Assembly (NCBI GenBank): GCA_019359505.1 | Contig: JAHHHD010000036.1 | Coordinates: 1 to 53,003, forward strand | Length of the DNA stretch: 53,003 nt | Direction: 5' to 3' | Source of the DNA: Drouetiella hepatica Uher 2000/2452 | Lineage (GTDB): Bacteria; Cyanobacteriota; Cyanobacteriia; Elainellales; Elainellaceae | In this document: piece by piece, positions 23,712 through 32,707 of the stretch | Numbering within the stretch: position 1 is the first letter of the stretch | Layout: every line of letters starts with the position of its first letter | The notes under the pieces: generated by a model | Databases searched by the model: none | Seen by the model: the letters and a program-made list of their open reading frames with translations, nothing else | Told to the model about the DNA's origin: nothing | Position numbers and translations under genes: made by a program

Positions 23712-24725
23712 TTACCCGTTAGCTTCCGGTTGCTTCAACAATTGCTCCATTTCACTCAGCAGCTTCTCTAGTTTCTTCTTTTTCTGTGGATTTTCCCATA
23801 TCTTGGCCTGTTTAAGTTGTCTCGGAACCATTACAAGCCGTTGCGGAAGATCCATCAGCTTTTCAGGTTTTGTTGAGCGTAGTGTTTTGACTCGCTCTTG
23901 GATTTGATCAATGGACAAATTGCCAGCTAAAGCCGACTCTAGCAACTCCTGCTGCTGCACTGGATCTTTAACCTTTAGGATCTCGTTGACTTTGGTATAG
24001 TGCAATTTCCCTTGTTGAAAGACGGTTTGTATATACTCTGGCAGCCGTAGCAAAGGAAGACGATGTTTTCGAAAACTTTCCGGAGACAACCTTCCAGCAA
24101 TTTCAAATACATCTTTCACGATCTCCCAATCTTCAATACGGACAACGTTGGACGTAAGCCCTCGTTTCTGATTTGCTGCCTGGTTGAGTAGACTAATTAC
24201 CTCACTCTGCGATCGGTCTAAGTGCCGCGTTAGCATATTCATGATCGCATGAGTTTCTTCCCAAGCATTCAGATCGCTCCGTTGCAGGTTGCTAATCGAT
24301 TTGATGTCTTCTGCGGTGCTATCACCAACTTCAAAGATCCGCACCAAGACTGACTCTAACTTTGCACGTTCAGCCGAGCGATGCCGTTTTTCCCCAGCTA
24401 ATAAATCATATTCATCCGTTGATCCTGGACGTAATCGCACTGATAAGGGGTCAATTACCCCGACTGAACGCATGGATTTTGCCATGTTATTCAGTTCTAT
24501 TTCGTCAAAGTAACGGCGGTCTTGCCCGGAATCGCGGTGAATTTTGTTGAGCGGAACCCAAATAACTTCCGATTGATGTGAAGTCATTTGGGCTGAAAGA
24601 GTGGCAGATTCAGGCTCAGGGGATGGAGAAATAGCAGGAGTTGCTGGAGAGGTTACTGAATCAGATTCCTTACGAATCGTCTGCATTAATCCACTAAAGC
24701 GATTCGGTTTTTTAATATCAGCCAC
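23712..24725 (-). CDS. parB: ParB partition protein
   Basis: A plasmid-type ParB of about 337 residues. I start it at GTG 24725 because AAGGAG lies 7 nt upstream; the alternative GTG at 24728 and a longer frame from 24767 are less likely. The start overlaps the ParA stop (24718-24720), the classic coupled parAB layout. After a Ser/Pro-rich leader comes the N-domain with HRDSGQDRRYFDEIELNN, AGEKRHRSAERAKL (the GERR-type box with K for R) and SNLQRSDLNAWEE (ENxQR-type). A central HTH region follows, and the basic C-terminus has QAKIWENPQKKKKLEKLL, also seen in two relatives in this window. It should bind parS-like sites such as those at 24137 and 25365. Confidence 0.9.
   Translation of the reverse strand: MADIKKPNRFSGLMQTIRKESDSVTSPATPAISPSPEPESATLSAQMTSHQSEVIWVPLNKIHRDSGQDRRYFDEIELNNMAKSMRSVGVIDPLSVRLRPGSTDEYDLLAGEKRHRSAERAKLESVLVRIFEVGDSTAEDIKSISNLQRSDLNAWEETHAIMNMLTRHLDRSQSEVISLLNQAANQKRGLTSNVVRIEDWEIVKDVFEIAGRLSPESFRKHRLPLLRLPEYIQTVFQQGKLHYTKVNEILKVKDPVQQQELLESALAGNLSIDQIQERVKTLRSTKPEKLMDLPQRLVMVPRQLKQAKIWENPQKKKKLEKLLSEMEQLLKQPEANG
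24137..24156. promoter_or_regulatory. Candidate parS-like site inside parB
   Basis: TACGGACAACGTTGGACGTA fits the palindrome TACGNNCAACGTTGNNCGTA. It lies within the parB coding sequence and shares a 17-bp identity (24143-24159) with the site upstream of parA. Confidence 0.55.
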
Positions 24726-25326
24726 CACAAATCTCCTTACCGATCTCAAAATAGTCTTTCCAAGCAAGTTTTGCTTTTGAGTCTTTTACCTGTTCCACCA
24801 GAATCCCTTGATTAGCAGCTTTTTGAAAAGCAACTGCCTCACGGATCTTGCCCTTAAAAATTGGAAACCCTGATTGCTCCAGAAACTCACGAGCTTCCTC
24901 ACCCTCTCGCCTTGGGGAAGGATGAATCCTTGTCAAGAGGACACAATATTTTTCAGTTTTCAAGGACTTGAGCAACTCAACCGTTTGAATGAGCGCATCT
25001 AGAGAAAGCGAATCAGGCGTTGTTGGAAGAATAAGAAAGTCGCAGCCATCTACGATTTCTTTCATCTCTTCTTCTTCAGCGCTTGCTTCAGTATCAATGA
25101 CAAAATGCTCAATGCCTCGACTATATTTGGCGGCCTGGTTTACCCCAACAACCTTAAAGGGAAGCCCACCATTCTCTAGCCCTCTTTCTGCCCACCGGGT
25201 TGCTGAGCGATTAGTATCTCCATCAATGAGAAGCGTTTCTCCTTTTAGCTGTAGAAAGGCGGCAAGGTGTATAGCAGTAGTTGTCTTGGCTACACCGCCT
25301 TTCAAAGACGCAGTAGTAATGATCAT
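24718..25326 (-). CDS. parA: ParA family partition ATPase
   Basis: A 202-residue compact ParA/MinD-type ATPase that moves plasmid copies along the nucleoid with ParB. The deviant Walker A is KGGVAKTTTAIHLA near the N-terminus (the diagnostic first Lys of KGG is present), Walker A' is LLIDGDTNRSATRW, and Walker B is FLILPTTPD in a shortened form. The protein lacks the N-terminal HTH of type Ia ParA, so it belongs to the small type Ib-like or orphan class. It is first in the parAB pair and overlaps parB. A parS-like palindrome lies 39 bp upstream of the start codon. Confidence 0.92.
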   Translation of the reverse strand: MIITTASLKGGVAKTTTAIHLAAFLQLKGETLLIDGDTNRSATRWAERGLENGGLPFKVVGVNQAAKYSRGIEHFVIDTEASAEEEEMKEIVDGCDFLILPTTPDSLSLDALIQTVELLKSLKTEKYCVLLTRIHPSPRREGEEAREFLEQSGFPIFKGKIREAVAFQKAANQGILVEQVKDSKAKLAWKDYFEIGKEICGG

Positions 25327-25364
25327 AGGGCAGCGCTCTAATTGAAGCTACGGGCTAGAACATC

Positions 25365-25384
25365 TACGCCCAACGTTGGACGTA
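25365..25384. promoter_or_regulatory. Candidate parS/operator upstream of parA
   Basis: TACGCCCAACGTTGGACGTA is an almost perfect 20-bp palindrome (one mismatched pair) that fits TACGNNCAACGTTGNNCGTA. It lies about 40 bp before the parA start codon, where a ParB- or ParA-bound centromere/operator is expected. The same 17-mer recurs inside parB. Confidence 0.65.
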
Positions 25385-25544
25385 AGCTCCAAGTACCCAA
25401 GGATAGCTTACATTTAAACACTGCATTATGTTGATGACTAATGATTTTGAGTGTGACCAAAGGTTCAAAAGTTTACAAAAGTGAGATATGACAAGTATTC
25501 GACTGCCCTTTGTTTCCCTCTATAGCACTGTGCGCAATTCAGTT

Positions 25545-25856
25545 TTATAGTGCATCAGTCCGATGAATTGATTCAATCAATTCCTCAACTTCTTCATCAT
25601 CTGCACATTGCTGCACCTGAGATCTGAACCACTCCAATTCCTCAACTTCCGTCTTCTGCATCTGGTATACCAACAGCGTTCCTGCCACCCGCGCTAAGGT
25701 AAGGGATTCATAGGAGATGTGATTCAGCAGATCGTTGGACTCTTGATACAGCCGTGCTGCTGCAACATCATCCAGCGGTCTCCCCATCTGCAAGGCAATA
25801 TCTTGCAAGCTTTGCTGAATCGATCGCTGAAGATCTGGTGGAGAATAATCGTTCAT
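25545..25856 (-). CDS. Small hypothetical protein
   Basis: A 103-residue protein I cannot place. It is largely helical, with LQRSIQQSLQDIALQMGRPL near the N-terminus and an acidic, Glu-rich tail (KTEVEELEWFRSQVQQCADD). Size and composition are compatible with an antitoxin or a small adaptor, but there is no toxin-like neighbour reading in the same direction. It lies downstream of the parAB control region and upstream of a ParB gene fragment on the other strand. Confidence 0.5.
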   Translation of the reverse strand: MNDYSPPDLQRSIQQSLQDIALQMGRPLDDVAAARLYQESNDLLNHISYESLTLARVAGTLLVYQMQKTEVEELEWFRSQVQQCADDEEVEELIESIHRTDAL

Positions 25857-25920
25857 GCCTTCAGTGTAAAGGATTCCAACGCTTTAGGACTCATCTTCAC
25901 TTTCGTCGCTCGCCTTTAAA

Positions 25921-26031
25921 GATGTGTTAAAACTTGCCAAGCGATCGAAGATTTGGGACGATCCTAAAAAGCAAAAGAAGTTGGAGAAGGTTCTTGCTGA
26001 GCTAAAGTCATTAATCTCTGATGAATTTTAG
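25921..26031 (+). pseudogene. ParB C-terminal fragment
   Basis: The frame ending in TAG at 26029 reads KLAKRSKIWDDPKKQKKLEK and ends in SLISDEF. It is a clear match to the C-terminal tail of the two intact ParB proteins here (QAKIWENPQKKKKLEKLL in one, SSQAWSDPQKRERVKELL in the other). Everything upstream is missing, so this is the 3' end of a third parB-type gene, cut off by a rearrangement. Confidence 0.75.
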
Positions 26032-26085
26032 TTCTAGACGAAAGGGTATTCAGCATCTTCTGCTTTAGCATCTGAGGGGATAGGT

Positions 26086-27108
26086 TTGGTGAGCACGCTA
26101 GATTTAGGTGAATACGGGAGTCTTCTTGTTGAGGTCAAGCAGCGTATTCGCTCTGCTCAATACGAGGCGCTTAAAGCAGTCAATAAAGAACTGATTGCCT
26201 TGTACTGGGATATTGGAAATTTGATTTCAACTCGTCAGCAAGGCGATAGCTGGGGAAAGTCGATCGTTGAACAGTTGGCTAAAGACTTGCAAGCAGAGTT
26301 CCCAGGCATGGGTGGTTTCTCTGTCCGTAATATCTGGAATATGCGAAGCTTCTACGTCACTTACAGCCAAAATCAAAAACTGCAACCAATGATTGCAGAA
26401 ATTGGATGGACCCACAATTTGACCATCATGGAGAAGTGTAAGGATGATCTAGAGCGAGAGTTCTACATCCGGATGACTCGTAAATATGGCTGGACAAGGA
26501 ACGTTTTACTCCATCAAATTGAAAATCAGACCTATGAAAAGACGCTATTAAACCAAACGAATTTTGAGGCTACAATTTCTGAAGAGATTCAGAATCAAGC
26601 TAAATTAGCGGTAAAGGACGAGTACACGTTCCCATTTTTGGAACTGGGGGACAAATATTCGGAACGTCAACTTGAGACTGCCATCTTGGCAAAAGTTGAA
26701 CCTTTCCTTCAAGAGATGGGTGGAATGTTCACCTTTGTTGGAAGCCAATACCGTTTAGAAGTCGGCAACAAAGAATACTTTATTGATATTGTGCTCTATC
26801 ACCGATCGTTACAATGTCTTGTGGCGATCGATCTCAAGATTGGGGAGTTTGAGCCAGAGTATATTGGCAAAATGCAGTTCTATCTAGCGGTGCTGGATGA
26901 TCAGGTGAGGCTCCCGCATGAGCAGCCTTCAGTTGGCATCATCCTGTGTAAGATGAAGGATAAAACGACAGTGGAATATGCATTGAAAGATGCTACTAAG
27001 CCGATCGGGGTTGCAACTTATCGAATGACTTCGACATTACCACAGGAACTAAAGGGACAACTGCCTAATCCTGAGCAGGTAGCAAAGTTGTTAGAAGGTC
27101 TGAATTGA
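26086..27108 (+). CDS. PDDEXK nuclease domain protein, YhcG-like (DUF1016)
   Basis: A 340-residue protein of the YhcG/DUF1016 family. The N-terminal half is the DUF1016 helical domain: ALYWDIGNLISTRQ, GWGKSIVEQLAKDLQ-like segment, GFSVRNIWNMRSFY and the conserved IGWTHNLTIMEKC. The C-terminal half is the PDDEXK nuclease: YFIDIVLYHRSLQCLVAIDL followed by KIGEFEPEYIGKMQFYL, giving Asp and D-x-K in place of E-x-K. Translation starts at TTG 26086 or the adjacent GTG 26089, both just after GAGGGG. Members occur beside restriction systems and mobile elements. It is next to a ParB fragment, so it may have arrived in the rearrangement that cut that gene. Confidence 0.9.
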   Translation: MVSTLDLGEYGSLLVEVKQRIRSAQYEALKAVNKELIALYWDIGNLISTRQQGDSWGKSIVEQLAKDLQAEFPGMGGFSVRNIWNMRSFYVTYSQNQKLQPMIAEIGWTHNLTIMEKCKDDLEREFYIRMTRKYGWTRNVLLHQIENQTYEKTLLNQTNFEATISEEIQNQAKLAVKDEYTFPFLELGDKYSERQLETAILAKVEPFLQEMGGMFTFVGSQYRLEVGNKEYFIDIVLYHRSLQCLVAIDLKIGEFEPEYIGKMQFYLAVLDDQVRLPHEQPSVGIILCKMKDKTTVEYALKDATKPIGVATYRMTSTLPQELKGQLPNPEQVAKLLEGLN

Positions 27109-27120
27109 GAGAGTATCAAG

Positions 27121-27912
27121 CTAGATTAAGTCTGGATCAATTCCCATTTCTCGAAGCCTTTCTGCTAATCTAGCGGCTTTTTCTTCGGCAGACTCAGCCC
27201 GTTGCTCTGCTACAACGGCTTGTTCGCTGCCAGTCAATAGCAAATCGCCCTGCACATCCCACCAACGTAACCAAGGCTGGGTCTGATTCTGATAAGCACC
27301 TTCCCAAACCCCAACTTCTACTTCCATTTGCGGAATCAGGTAGTGACCACGACTATTAGCTATCATCTGCTGATACTGTCCGCCTACCAGCTCATACATC
27401 TCTAGTTCACCGCTGTTGATAAAAAAAATGCCATAGTACGGAATCCGCATAATCTGCTCATAGACCCAAAATTTACCGGGTCTAGTTGTTCCACCCTCTT
27501 CAGAGTAAGAAAGTGGGGTTTGGTCATATTCCTCGCTGCCATTACCCGAAGCAAACTCCAGAGCGATCGTCGGGGCAATAAACTCTCGCCATAAAACATA
27601 CGATCGCCGGATTGCCCCTCTCAGTCTAGGCGGCACATTTGGCACATAAAACCAGTCTGGGGCCTCTGCTCCTTTTTCCGGTGGATCTGTTTCTCGCCAG
27701 TAAATTCCACAATCTTGCCCGATCGCATACTGCCCATCAGGATGAAGTCGTTCTAGGGTTATTCCAATTGAGTCAGTCAAGATTAAGGATTGTGGATGTT
27801 CCTGAAAATTCTTCACAAACGAACCGTCCGACTCTGGTAGCTGCGTGTGGTCGGGAAACTGTGGCGGCAGCTCATCAGGAGCCAATGCATTTTGAGTTAG
27901 GGTTTCAGCCAT
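27121..27912 (-). CDS. Uma2 family endonuclease-like protein (DUF820)
   Basis: A 263-residue member of the Uma2 family, which is extremely common in cyanobacteria and has a PD-(D/E)XK restriction-endonuclease-like fold. Typical segments are DWFYVPNVPP (P-D-W for the PD motif), LWREFIAPTIALEFASGNGSE (E at the E-x-K position), KFWVYEQIMRIPYYGIFF and VGVWEGAYQNQTQPWLRWWD. A coiled-coil tail (AEQRAESAEEKAARLAERLR) closes the protein, as in many relatives. It stands alone and convergent with the PDDEXK gene, with a 12-nt gap. Biochemical role is not established for the family. Confidence 0.9.
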   Translation of the reverse strand: MAETLTQNALAPDELPPQFPDHTQLPESDGSFVKNFQEHPQSLILTDSIGITLERLHPDGQYAIGQDCGIYWRETDPPEKGAEAPDWFYVPNVPPRLRGAIRRSYVLWREFIAPTIALEFASGNGSEEYDQTPLSYSEEGGTTRPGKFWVYEQIMRIPYYGIFFINSGELEMYELVGGQYQQMIANSRGHYLIPQMEVEVGVWEGAYQNQTQPWLRWWDVQGDLLLTGSEQAVVAEQRAESAEEKAARLAERLREMGIDPDLI

Positions 27913-28350
27913 CTCCTTTTACCCATCCAATCTGGTTTCAGCATAGCGCAACTGCTATCTTTCTCTGCTTTGCTGTTGTCAAGCGTGTTATCCGAAGGCT
28001 CATCTGCCTGGTTGCTACGTGAAGGCGAAGATGAGAAGGGGACATTTTTGATAAGCCGTGCGGAATGGCATCGCCGAGTGAATGCCGAACTGCCATGCTT
28101 CATAGCTTGCTGCTGCCACTGCCCCGCGTCGAGACGGTGAACCCCCGACCACAAGAGGCTGACCTCAATATCGGGGTTCGTCTCGTTGCTCTACGGAAGC
28201 ATAAAAAGCATCCATATTAATATGAATGATCTTTCAGACTACGTTCATCTCAATTGAGCACAATCTCTGAAAGCTGTCGCACTATCTTATCGATGGTTTA
28301 GTCATTCGCAGTAAAGTGGCTAGTGTAGCCCTGTTGTTGGGAATGCCTCT
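27913..28350. other. Intergenic region
   Basis: No gene or known element is recognised in this ~440-bp stretch. An open frame on the minus strand (to 28154) has no recognisable content and no ribosome-binding site. Promoters for the flanking divergent genes probably lie here. Confidence 0.35.
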
Positions 28351-29571
28351 ATGTTTAACCGCCCCTACGATGTTGTCCTCTATGGTGCCAGTGGTTTTGT
28401 GGGCAAACAGACGGTGCAATACTTTGCCCAACAGACCGCTTCCAAACCAATCCGTTGGGCGATCGCTGGACGGAACCGTCAGAAGCTAGAAGCGGTAAGA
28501 GAGGCGATCGGAGTGGAAGTGAACGTGCTGGTTGCTGATAGCCAAGATCAACAGGCGGTAGATGACATCGTCGCTCAAACGCGGGTGCTGCTGACGACAG
28601 CCGGCCCTTTCGCTCTCTATGGCAATGCCCTTGTCGAGGCTTGTGTCCGCTTCAAAACCCATTATGTAGATATCACTGGAGAGACACCCTGGATTAGAAC
28701 GCTGATCGATCGCTATCATACCCAGGCAGCCTCAGATGGAACCCGCATCATTCCCTGCTGTGGTTTTGACTCTGTGCCCTCTGATCTTGGCACCTATCTA
28801 GTTGTCCGCCATTTACAACAATTGGGAGTGGCTTGTCAAACGGTAACGGCATACTTTCAAGCTTATGGCGGCTTAAACGGGGGCACGCTGGCATCCGGTT
28901 TGAACCTCTATGATTCAGACCAGTCAGCGCAGGTCAGTGATCCCTTTTTGCTGAACCCGTCCGCGATCCGCACCCCAGATGAGATCACCCGCAATCGAGA
29001 CCCGCAATCGCCCTGCTTTGATCTGGATCTCAATACCTGGGTTGCACCCTTCTTTATGGGAGCGGTCAACACTCGGGTGGTACGTCGCAGTTGTGCTCTG
29101 TACGAACAGTGGCAGGAACCCTATGGAACCGACTTTACCTATCAGGAGTATCTCAAGTTTGATGAACCCTGGGCATGGCTCAAAGCGACGGGTGTCACCA
29201 CAGGGCTTGCCCTACTGACAGGTGTTTTACAACAGCCCCCCCTTCGATCGCTCCTCCAGCCTTTGCTGCCCCAACCCGGCAGCGGTCCTTCTGAACAAAC
29301 GATGAATGAGGGCTGGTTTTCTTGCGAACTGATCGGCACGGGCACAGATGGACGTCAGGTCCGAGGGCTGATGCGTGACCAGGGTGATCCAGGGAACCGG
29401 GCGACGGTCAAGTTTCTCTGTGAATCTGCCTTGAGTCTGGTGCTACAAACGGAGGAGTTACCTGGTGGTGAAGGGCGGGGGGGTGTTCTAACTCCAGCAA
29501 CCGGATTAGGCGATGTTTTAGCAGAGCGGTTACGTCAGGCGGGTATGAGTCTAGATGTTCAAACAATCTAG
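28351..29571 (+). CDS. Saccharopine dehydrogenase-like / trans-acting enoyl reductase family protein
   Basis: A 406-residue NAD(P)-dependent reductase-like protein. The Rossmann fold is evident at the N-terminus: YDVVLYGASGFVGKQTVQYF (G-A-S-G-F-V-G dinucleotide loop), RWAIAGRNRQKLE and VLLTTAGPFALYGNALVEAC. The motif THYVDITGETPWIR and IIPCCGFDSVPSDLGT are typical of the saccharopine-dehydrogenase-like proteins found in bacteria and eukaryotes, which are related to mycobacterial trans-acting enoyl reductases. The role in cyanobacteria is not established; lipid metabolism is plausible. The length is normal and the gene intact. It stands alone. Confidence 0.9.
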   Translation: MFNRPYDVVLYGASGFVGKQTVQYFAQQTASKPIRWAIAGRNRQKLEAVREAIGVEVNVLVADSQDQQAVDDIVAQTRVLLTTAGPFALYGNALVEACVRFKTHYVDITGETPWIRTLIDRYHTQAASDGTRIIPCCGFDSVPSDLGTYLVVRHLQQLGVACQTVTAYFQAYGGLNGGTLASGLNLYDSDQSAQVSDPFLLNPSAIRTPDEITRNRDPQSPCFDLDLNTWVAPFFMGAVNTRVVRRSCALYEQWQEPYGTDFTYQEYLKFDEPWAWLKATGVTTGLALLTGVLQQPPLRSLLQPLLPQPGSGPSEQTMNEGWFSCELIGTGTDGRQVRGLMRDQGDPGNRATVKFLCESALSLVLQTEELPGGEGRGGVLTPATGLGDVLAERLRQAGMSLDVQTI

Positions 29572-29688
29572 GGCGTTGTCGTCTAACAATTCTTCCAAAC
29601 GCTACTGACATGGCATTAGCCGCTCACAGACAGCAGCGATCGCCAGTTCTCTTTGCCCAAAGCGTTTGCCAAAGAATATCAGCGCCCA

Positions 29689-30580
29689 TTATAGGCTCTC
29701 CTCCGCCTCGCCGATCGCCTTCAAATACGCTTCAGCAGCAGCCTGCTTAAACACGCCCTGAGTGTAGCGCTGGAAGACCCGGTCACTCTTAATGCCCATC
29801 ACCTCCGTGCTAAACAGCGGATTAACTCCTCGCCGCGTCACCTCCGTGCCAAACGAATGGCGGAACCGATGCGCATGGATGCCCTCTACCCCCGCGATAG
29901 TACCCAACTTTTTCACCATCTTATGCAACCCCTGATAGCCTAGCCTTTGCCCTGCACTCTTTGGGTCTTGTGCTAAGAACATCGGACTCTCCGGCGCTGG
30001 AGCAAACCCTTCTCCCTGCTGCCCTCGCCATTCCAATGCTCCACATTCAACGCTGAAGCCTCTGATGCCTGCAAACCATGAGTGAGCACTGCAATGATAG
30101 CTCGATCGCGCACCTGAGTCTTGTCATCCAGCTCTAGCACTGACCATAGATCCCCGAACTCCTCCGCCTCAATATGAGCGGCCTGCGGTTCCTCCTGTCG
30201 CTCCAAGTCGATCGCATCGGTGGGCAAAGGTTGATTTATCGGATAGCCATTGCTGCGGCGCAGCCAGTCGTAGAACGATCGCAGCGTATTAAGAGCATGA
30301 TTCACCGAAGCAGGCTTTAAGCCCTTTAGCTTTAACTCCCGTCGATACTTGCCGATATCGCTCCGCGTGACCTCAAGCCAAGACAGCGGGCAAAGCGCTG
30401 AAGTTGTCCCCGGTACATCCGCTGCGTGTTGTCTGCCTTTCCGGTCTGCCGTAGAAACTCCTCGATCTGCCAATCTCTCAGGTCAGGAGGGCGATCGCCC
30501 CTATCCCCACCCTCCGGCTTTCCGCGTTCCAGTGAGACAATCACGATGGGTAAAACGGGGTCAGGTGGGGATGAGTTCAT
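29689..30580 (-). pseudogene. Tyrosine recombinase pseudogene (two frameshifts, mutated catalytic Arg)
   Basis: Three reading frames together give one integrase. N-terminus: LRDWQIEEFLRQTGKADNTQ then YRGQLQRFA (to about 30390). After a frameshift: WLEVTRSDIGKYRRELKLKG, ATG-less core domain and HGLQASEASALNVEHW (to about 30035). After a second shift and a deletion: GLHKMVKKLGTIAGVEGIHA, HRFRHSFGTE (box II) and the nucleophile region VFQRYTQG. The usual first catalytic Arg in T-x-G-L-R-x-S-E is Gln here (HGLQASE), and the strand region with the catalytic Lys is deleted. The gene is dead on three counts. Confidence 0.85.
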
Positions 30581-30698
30581 GGGCGATCGGGTTAATGTTA
30601 TGGATTCAGGTAAAGATAACTTCAGGAATCTTCTTCAATATTTACTTCTAATGTGGCATAGTAAAGCACAATCCCCGATTTGCTATGAAGAGATAAAA

Positions 30699-31934
30699 AT
30701 GAAGGTTTTTAGTATTATTGTGGGTTTGTTTAGCTTCACTTTGACTGCATTTCTTGCCCTAAGTTACATTAATCCTGCTGTAGCATCTCCTGATCCAGTT
30801 CTTTATGAGAAAGTTCAGCAAGCACAGCCTGACTTTTTAGAGAAATTAGAAACTCTTGTAAACATTGATTCTGGAACAGGAGATCAGGACGGGCTTACTA
30901 AGGTAGAGGATCTCATTATTGAATATTTGAAATCAATTGGAGCCACTGTTCAAACTGTAAGTGCAACTCCTAGTATTGGACGCAACATTATTGCTACCGT
31001 TCAAGGAACGGGAAGGGGTAAAAAGATTTTGCTCCTTGCTCATACCGACACTGTATTTAAAGAAGGAACTGTTGCTGAGCGTCCTTTTAGAGTGACTGAT
31101 GGTAAAGCTTATGGTCCAGGAGTAATGGATGATAAGGGTGGCATTCTTCTAGGCTTTGAAGCTCTCAAAATCCTGAAGGGGATAGATTTTAAGAATTTTG
31201 AAACAATTACTTTTTTGATTAATCCGGATGAGGAAAGAGGGTCATTTGGTTCTCGTGACTTAATCAAAGAAACTGCTGCTGCCCATGATGTTGCCTTTGT
31301 CTTAGAGTTTGGTTCTCCCGACGATAAAGTAACTTCATGGCGTAAAGGTATTGGTTATTACGGATTTGAGGTTAGAGGTCGAGCAGCTCATGCAGGCGCT
31401 GAACCGGAAAAAGGTTGCAATGCGCTGATAGAAGCATCTCATCAAGCATTGCAGCTAAAGGATACCGGCAACCTGAGGAAACAAACAACAGTAAACTTTA
31501 CTGTATTTCAAGCGGGGGAGCGTCCCAACATTATTCCCGACTTTGCAAAGGTTCAAGCCGATGTACGAGTGTTGGATGCGCAAGAATACGATCGCCTTGA
31601 ACAAGACTTTAATCGCATAGCGCAAAACAAACTGCTTCCCTGTACTGAAGTCACAATTCTTGCAGAGCGGGGCCGTCCACCCTTTCCACCAAACTCTCAG
31701 ACTGATACGTTAGTCAAGAAAGCACAAGCGATTTATCGAGAATTGGGTTTTAGCCTTGGAGTAGAGGGGAGTGGAGGTGGTACGGATGGTAACTATGCGG
31801 CTTCGGTTGGCACAGCGACACTAGATGCGCTTGGACCTGTTGGTGGGGGGGCACATAGCGCAGACGAATATATTAACTTAGACCGAATTGCACCTCGAAT
31901 GTATTTATTGGCAAAAATGATAATGGAGCTTTAA
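30699..31934 (+). CDS. Secreted M20 family metallopeptidase (glutamate carboxypeptidase-like)
   Basis: A 411-residue zinc peptidase. I start it at 30699 because this gives a good signal peptide (MKVFSIIVGLFSFTLTAFLA, cleavage near AVASP) with GAAGAG just upstream; a longer frame from 30426 overlaps the integrase remnant. Metal ligands of the M20 fold are visible: LLLAHTDTVF (His), GPGVMDDKGG (bridging Asp), NPDEERGSFGSRD (catalytic Glu and Glu ligand region), VLEFGSP and the closing GGGAHSADEYI (His). The dimerisation/lid domain lies between (GYYGFEVRGRAAHAGAEPEK). It resembles carboxypeptidase G2, which removes C-terminal glutamate from folates and peptides. Probably periplasmic nutrient salvage. 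It stands alone. Confidence 0.92.
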   Translation: MKVFSIIVGLFSFTLTAFLALSYINPAVASPDPVLYEKVQQAQPDFLEKLETLVNIDSGTGDQDGLTKVEDLIIEYLKSIGATVQTVSATPSIGRNIIATVQGTGRGKKILLLAHTDTVFKEGTVAERPFRVTDGKAYGPGVMDDKGGILLGFEALKILKGIDFKNFETITFLINPDEERGSFGSRDLIKETAAAHDVAFVLEFGSPDDKVTSWRKGIGYYGFEVRGRAAHAGAEPEKGCNALIEASHQALQLKDTGNLRKQTTVNFTVFQAGERPNIIPDFAKVQADVRVLDAQEYDRLEQDFNRIAQNKLLPCTEVTILAERGRPPFPPNSQTDTLVKKAQAIYRELGFSLGVEGSGGGTDGNYAASVGTATLDALGPVGGGAHSADEYINLDRIAPRMYLLAKMIMEL

Positions 31935-32027
31935 TAGTTTAAAGCTCAGCTATCGCTGAGGGAGCTGTGTCGCGAAAACTAGTGGATGATAAGGTAGACA
32001 AGCCCAACCTTGCTCTCTCTTCCTCTA

Positions 32028-32227
32028 ATGTCTACTGCTTTTCTGTTTAAGTGGCAGCACTTTCTACCTGAAATCATCCTGCTTACTGTTCGGTGGTAGT
32101 GCCCTTCGGGTTCGCTAGTTCTATACGAAAGAAGACCCGCCTTCAGGACTGGGCTCACCGCTATTCCCTCAGCTACCGAGACTTGGAGGAAATAATGGCT
32201 AAGTGTGGAGGGAACGTGGATCACTAG
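32028..32227 (+). pseudogene. IS6-family transposase N-terminal fragment, interrupted by a 62-bp insert
   Basis: From ATG 32028 the frame reads MSTAFLFKWQHFLPEIILLT then VRW, the start of IS6-type transposases. It is then interrupted for about 62 bp (around 32098-32159; contains a GCCCTTCGGGTTCGC motif often seen in cyanobacterial repeats) and resumes as RYSLSYRDLEEIMAKCGGNV, ending in DH and a stop. The catalytic DDE part is absent here. A C-terminal IS6-type piece lies at 34197-34678 on the other strand. Confidence 0.75.
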
Positions 32228-32381
32228 ACTTCTTGCTGTGAATGCCAAACGAGAAAGTTCAAACTATTAGAAACTCGTGCCAAAAAATGATTCACGCAAG
32301 AGGTCTAATTAAGAAAGCTCTAAACTGAGCTACCTGCCGGCGCGTTACCTATGCTCAGCCTATCTCTATCCAATCCATCAA

Positions 32382-32555
32382 CTATCGCAAGTCCTGCCAG
32401 TAAGCGTTCTGACTGTTCTTGAACAGCGATCGGGCCTGAAAGTATTCCTCTACCCGCAGCCAACGTAAATCAGAGGGTTGAGGCGATCGAGCTGGAACCG
32501 AAGCTTGGGAAGAAATCAAGCGAATGATTGGTAGACCATCTGAGTTAGAAAGCAT
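32382..32555 (-). pseudogene. Integrase N-terminal fragment
   Basis: A 57-residue frame reads LRWLRVEEYFQARSLFKNSQ then NAYWQDLR, the SAM-like N-domain of tyrosine recombinases. The frame stops with TAG where an ordinary residue (R or Q) precedes LMDW in the family, then runs on recognisably to a TGA. The catalytic domain is missing. Confidence 0.6.
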
Positions 32556-32707
32556 GAGGATTCATACAAAACTGGGATAGCTTTGTGATTTTAGCTTGTT
32601 TCAAGTAAAATATTTATACAATATCTTATATACGACTAAACTATGACTAAGTTCGGAAGGGCTAGGCTATACTAAATGAAAATCCTTGCACTGTGGGAGT
32701 TTCACGG

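Noticed and set aside
27897-28154. Minus-strand 85-residue frame upstream of the Uma2 gene
   Set aside because: No recognisable content or start signal; probably chance.
30426-30698. N-terminal extension of the M20 peptidase
   Set aside because: It overlaps the integrase pseudogene in antisense and would bury the signal peptide that begins at 30699.
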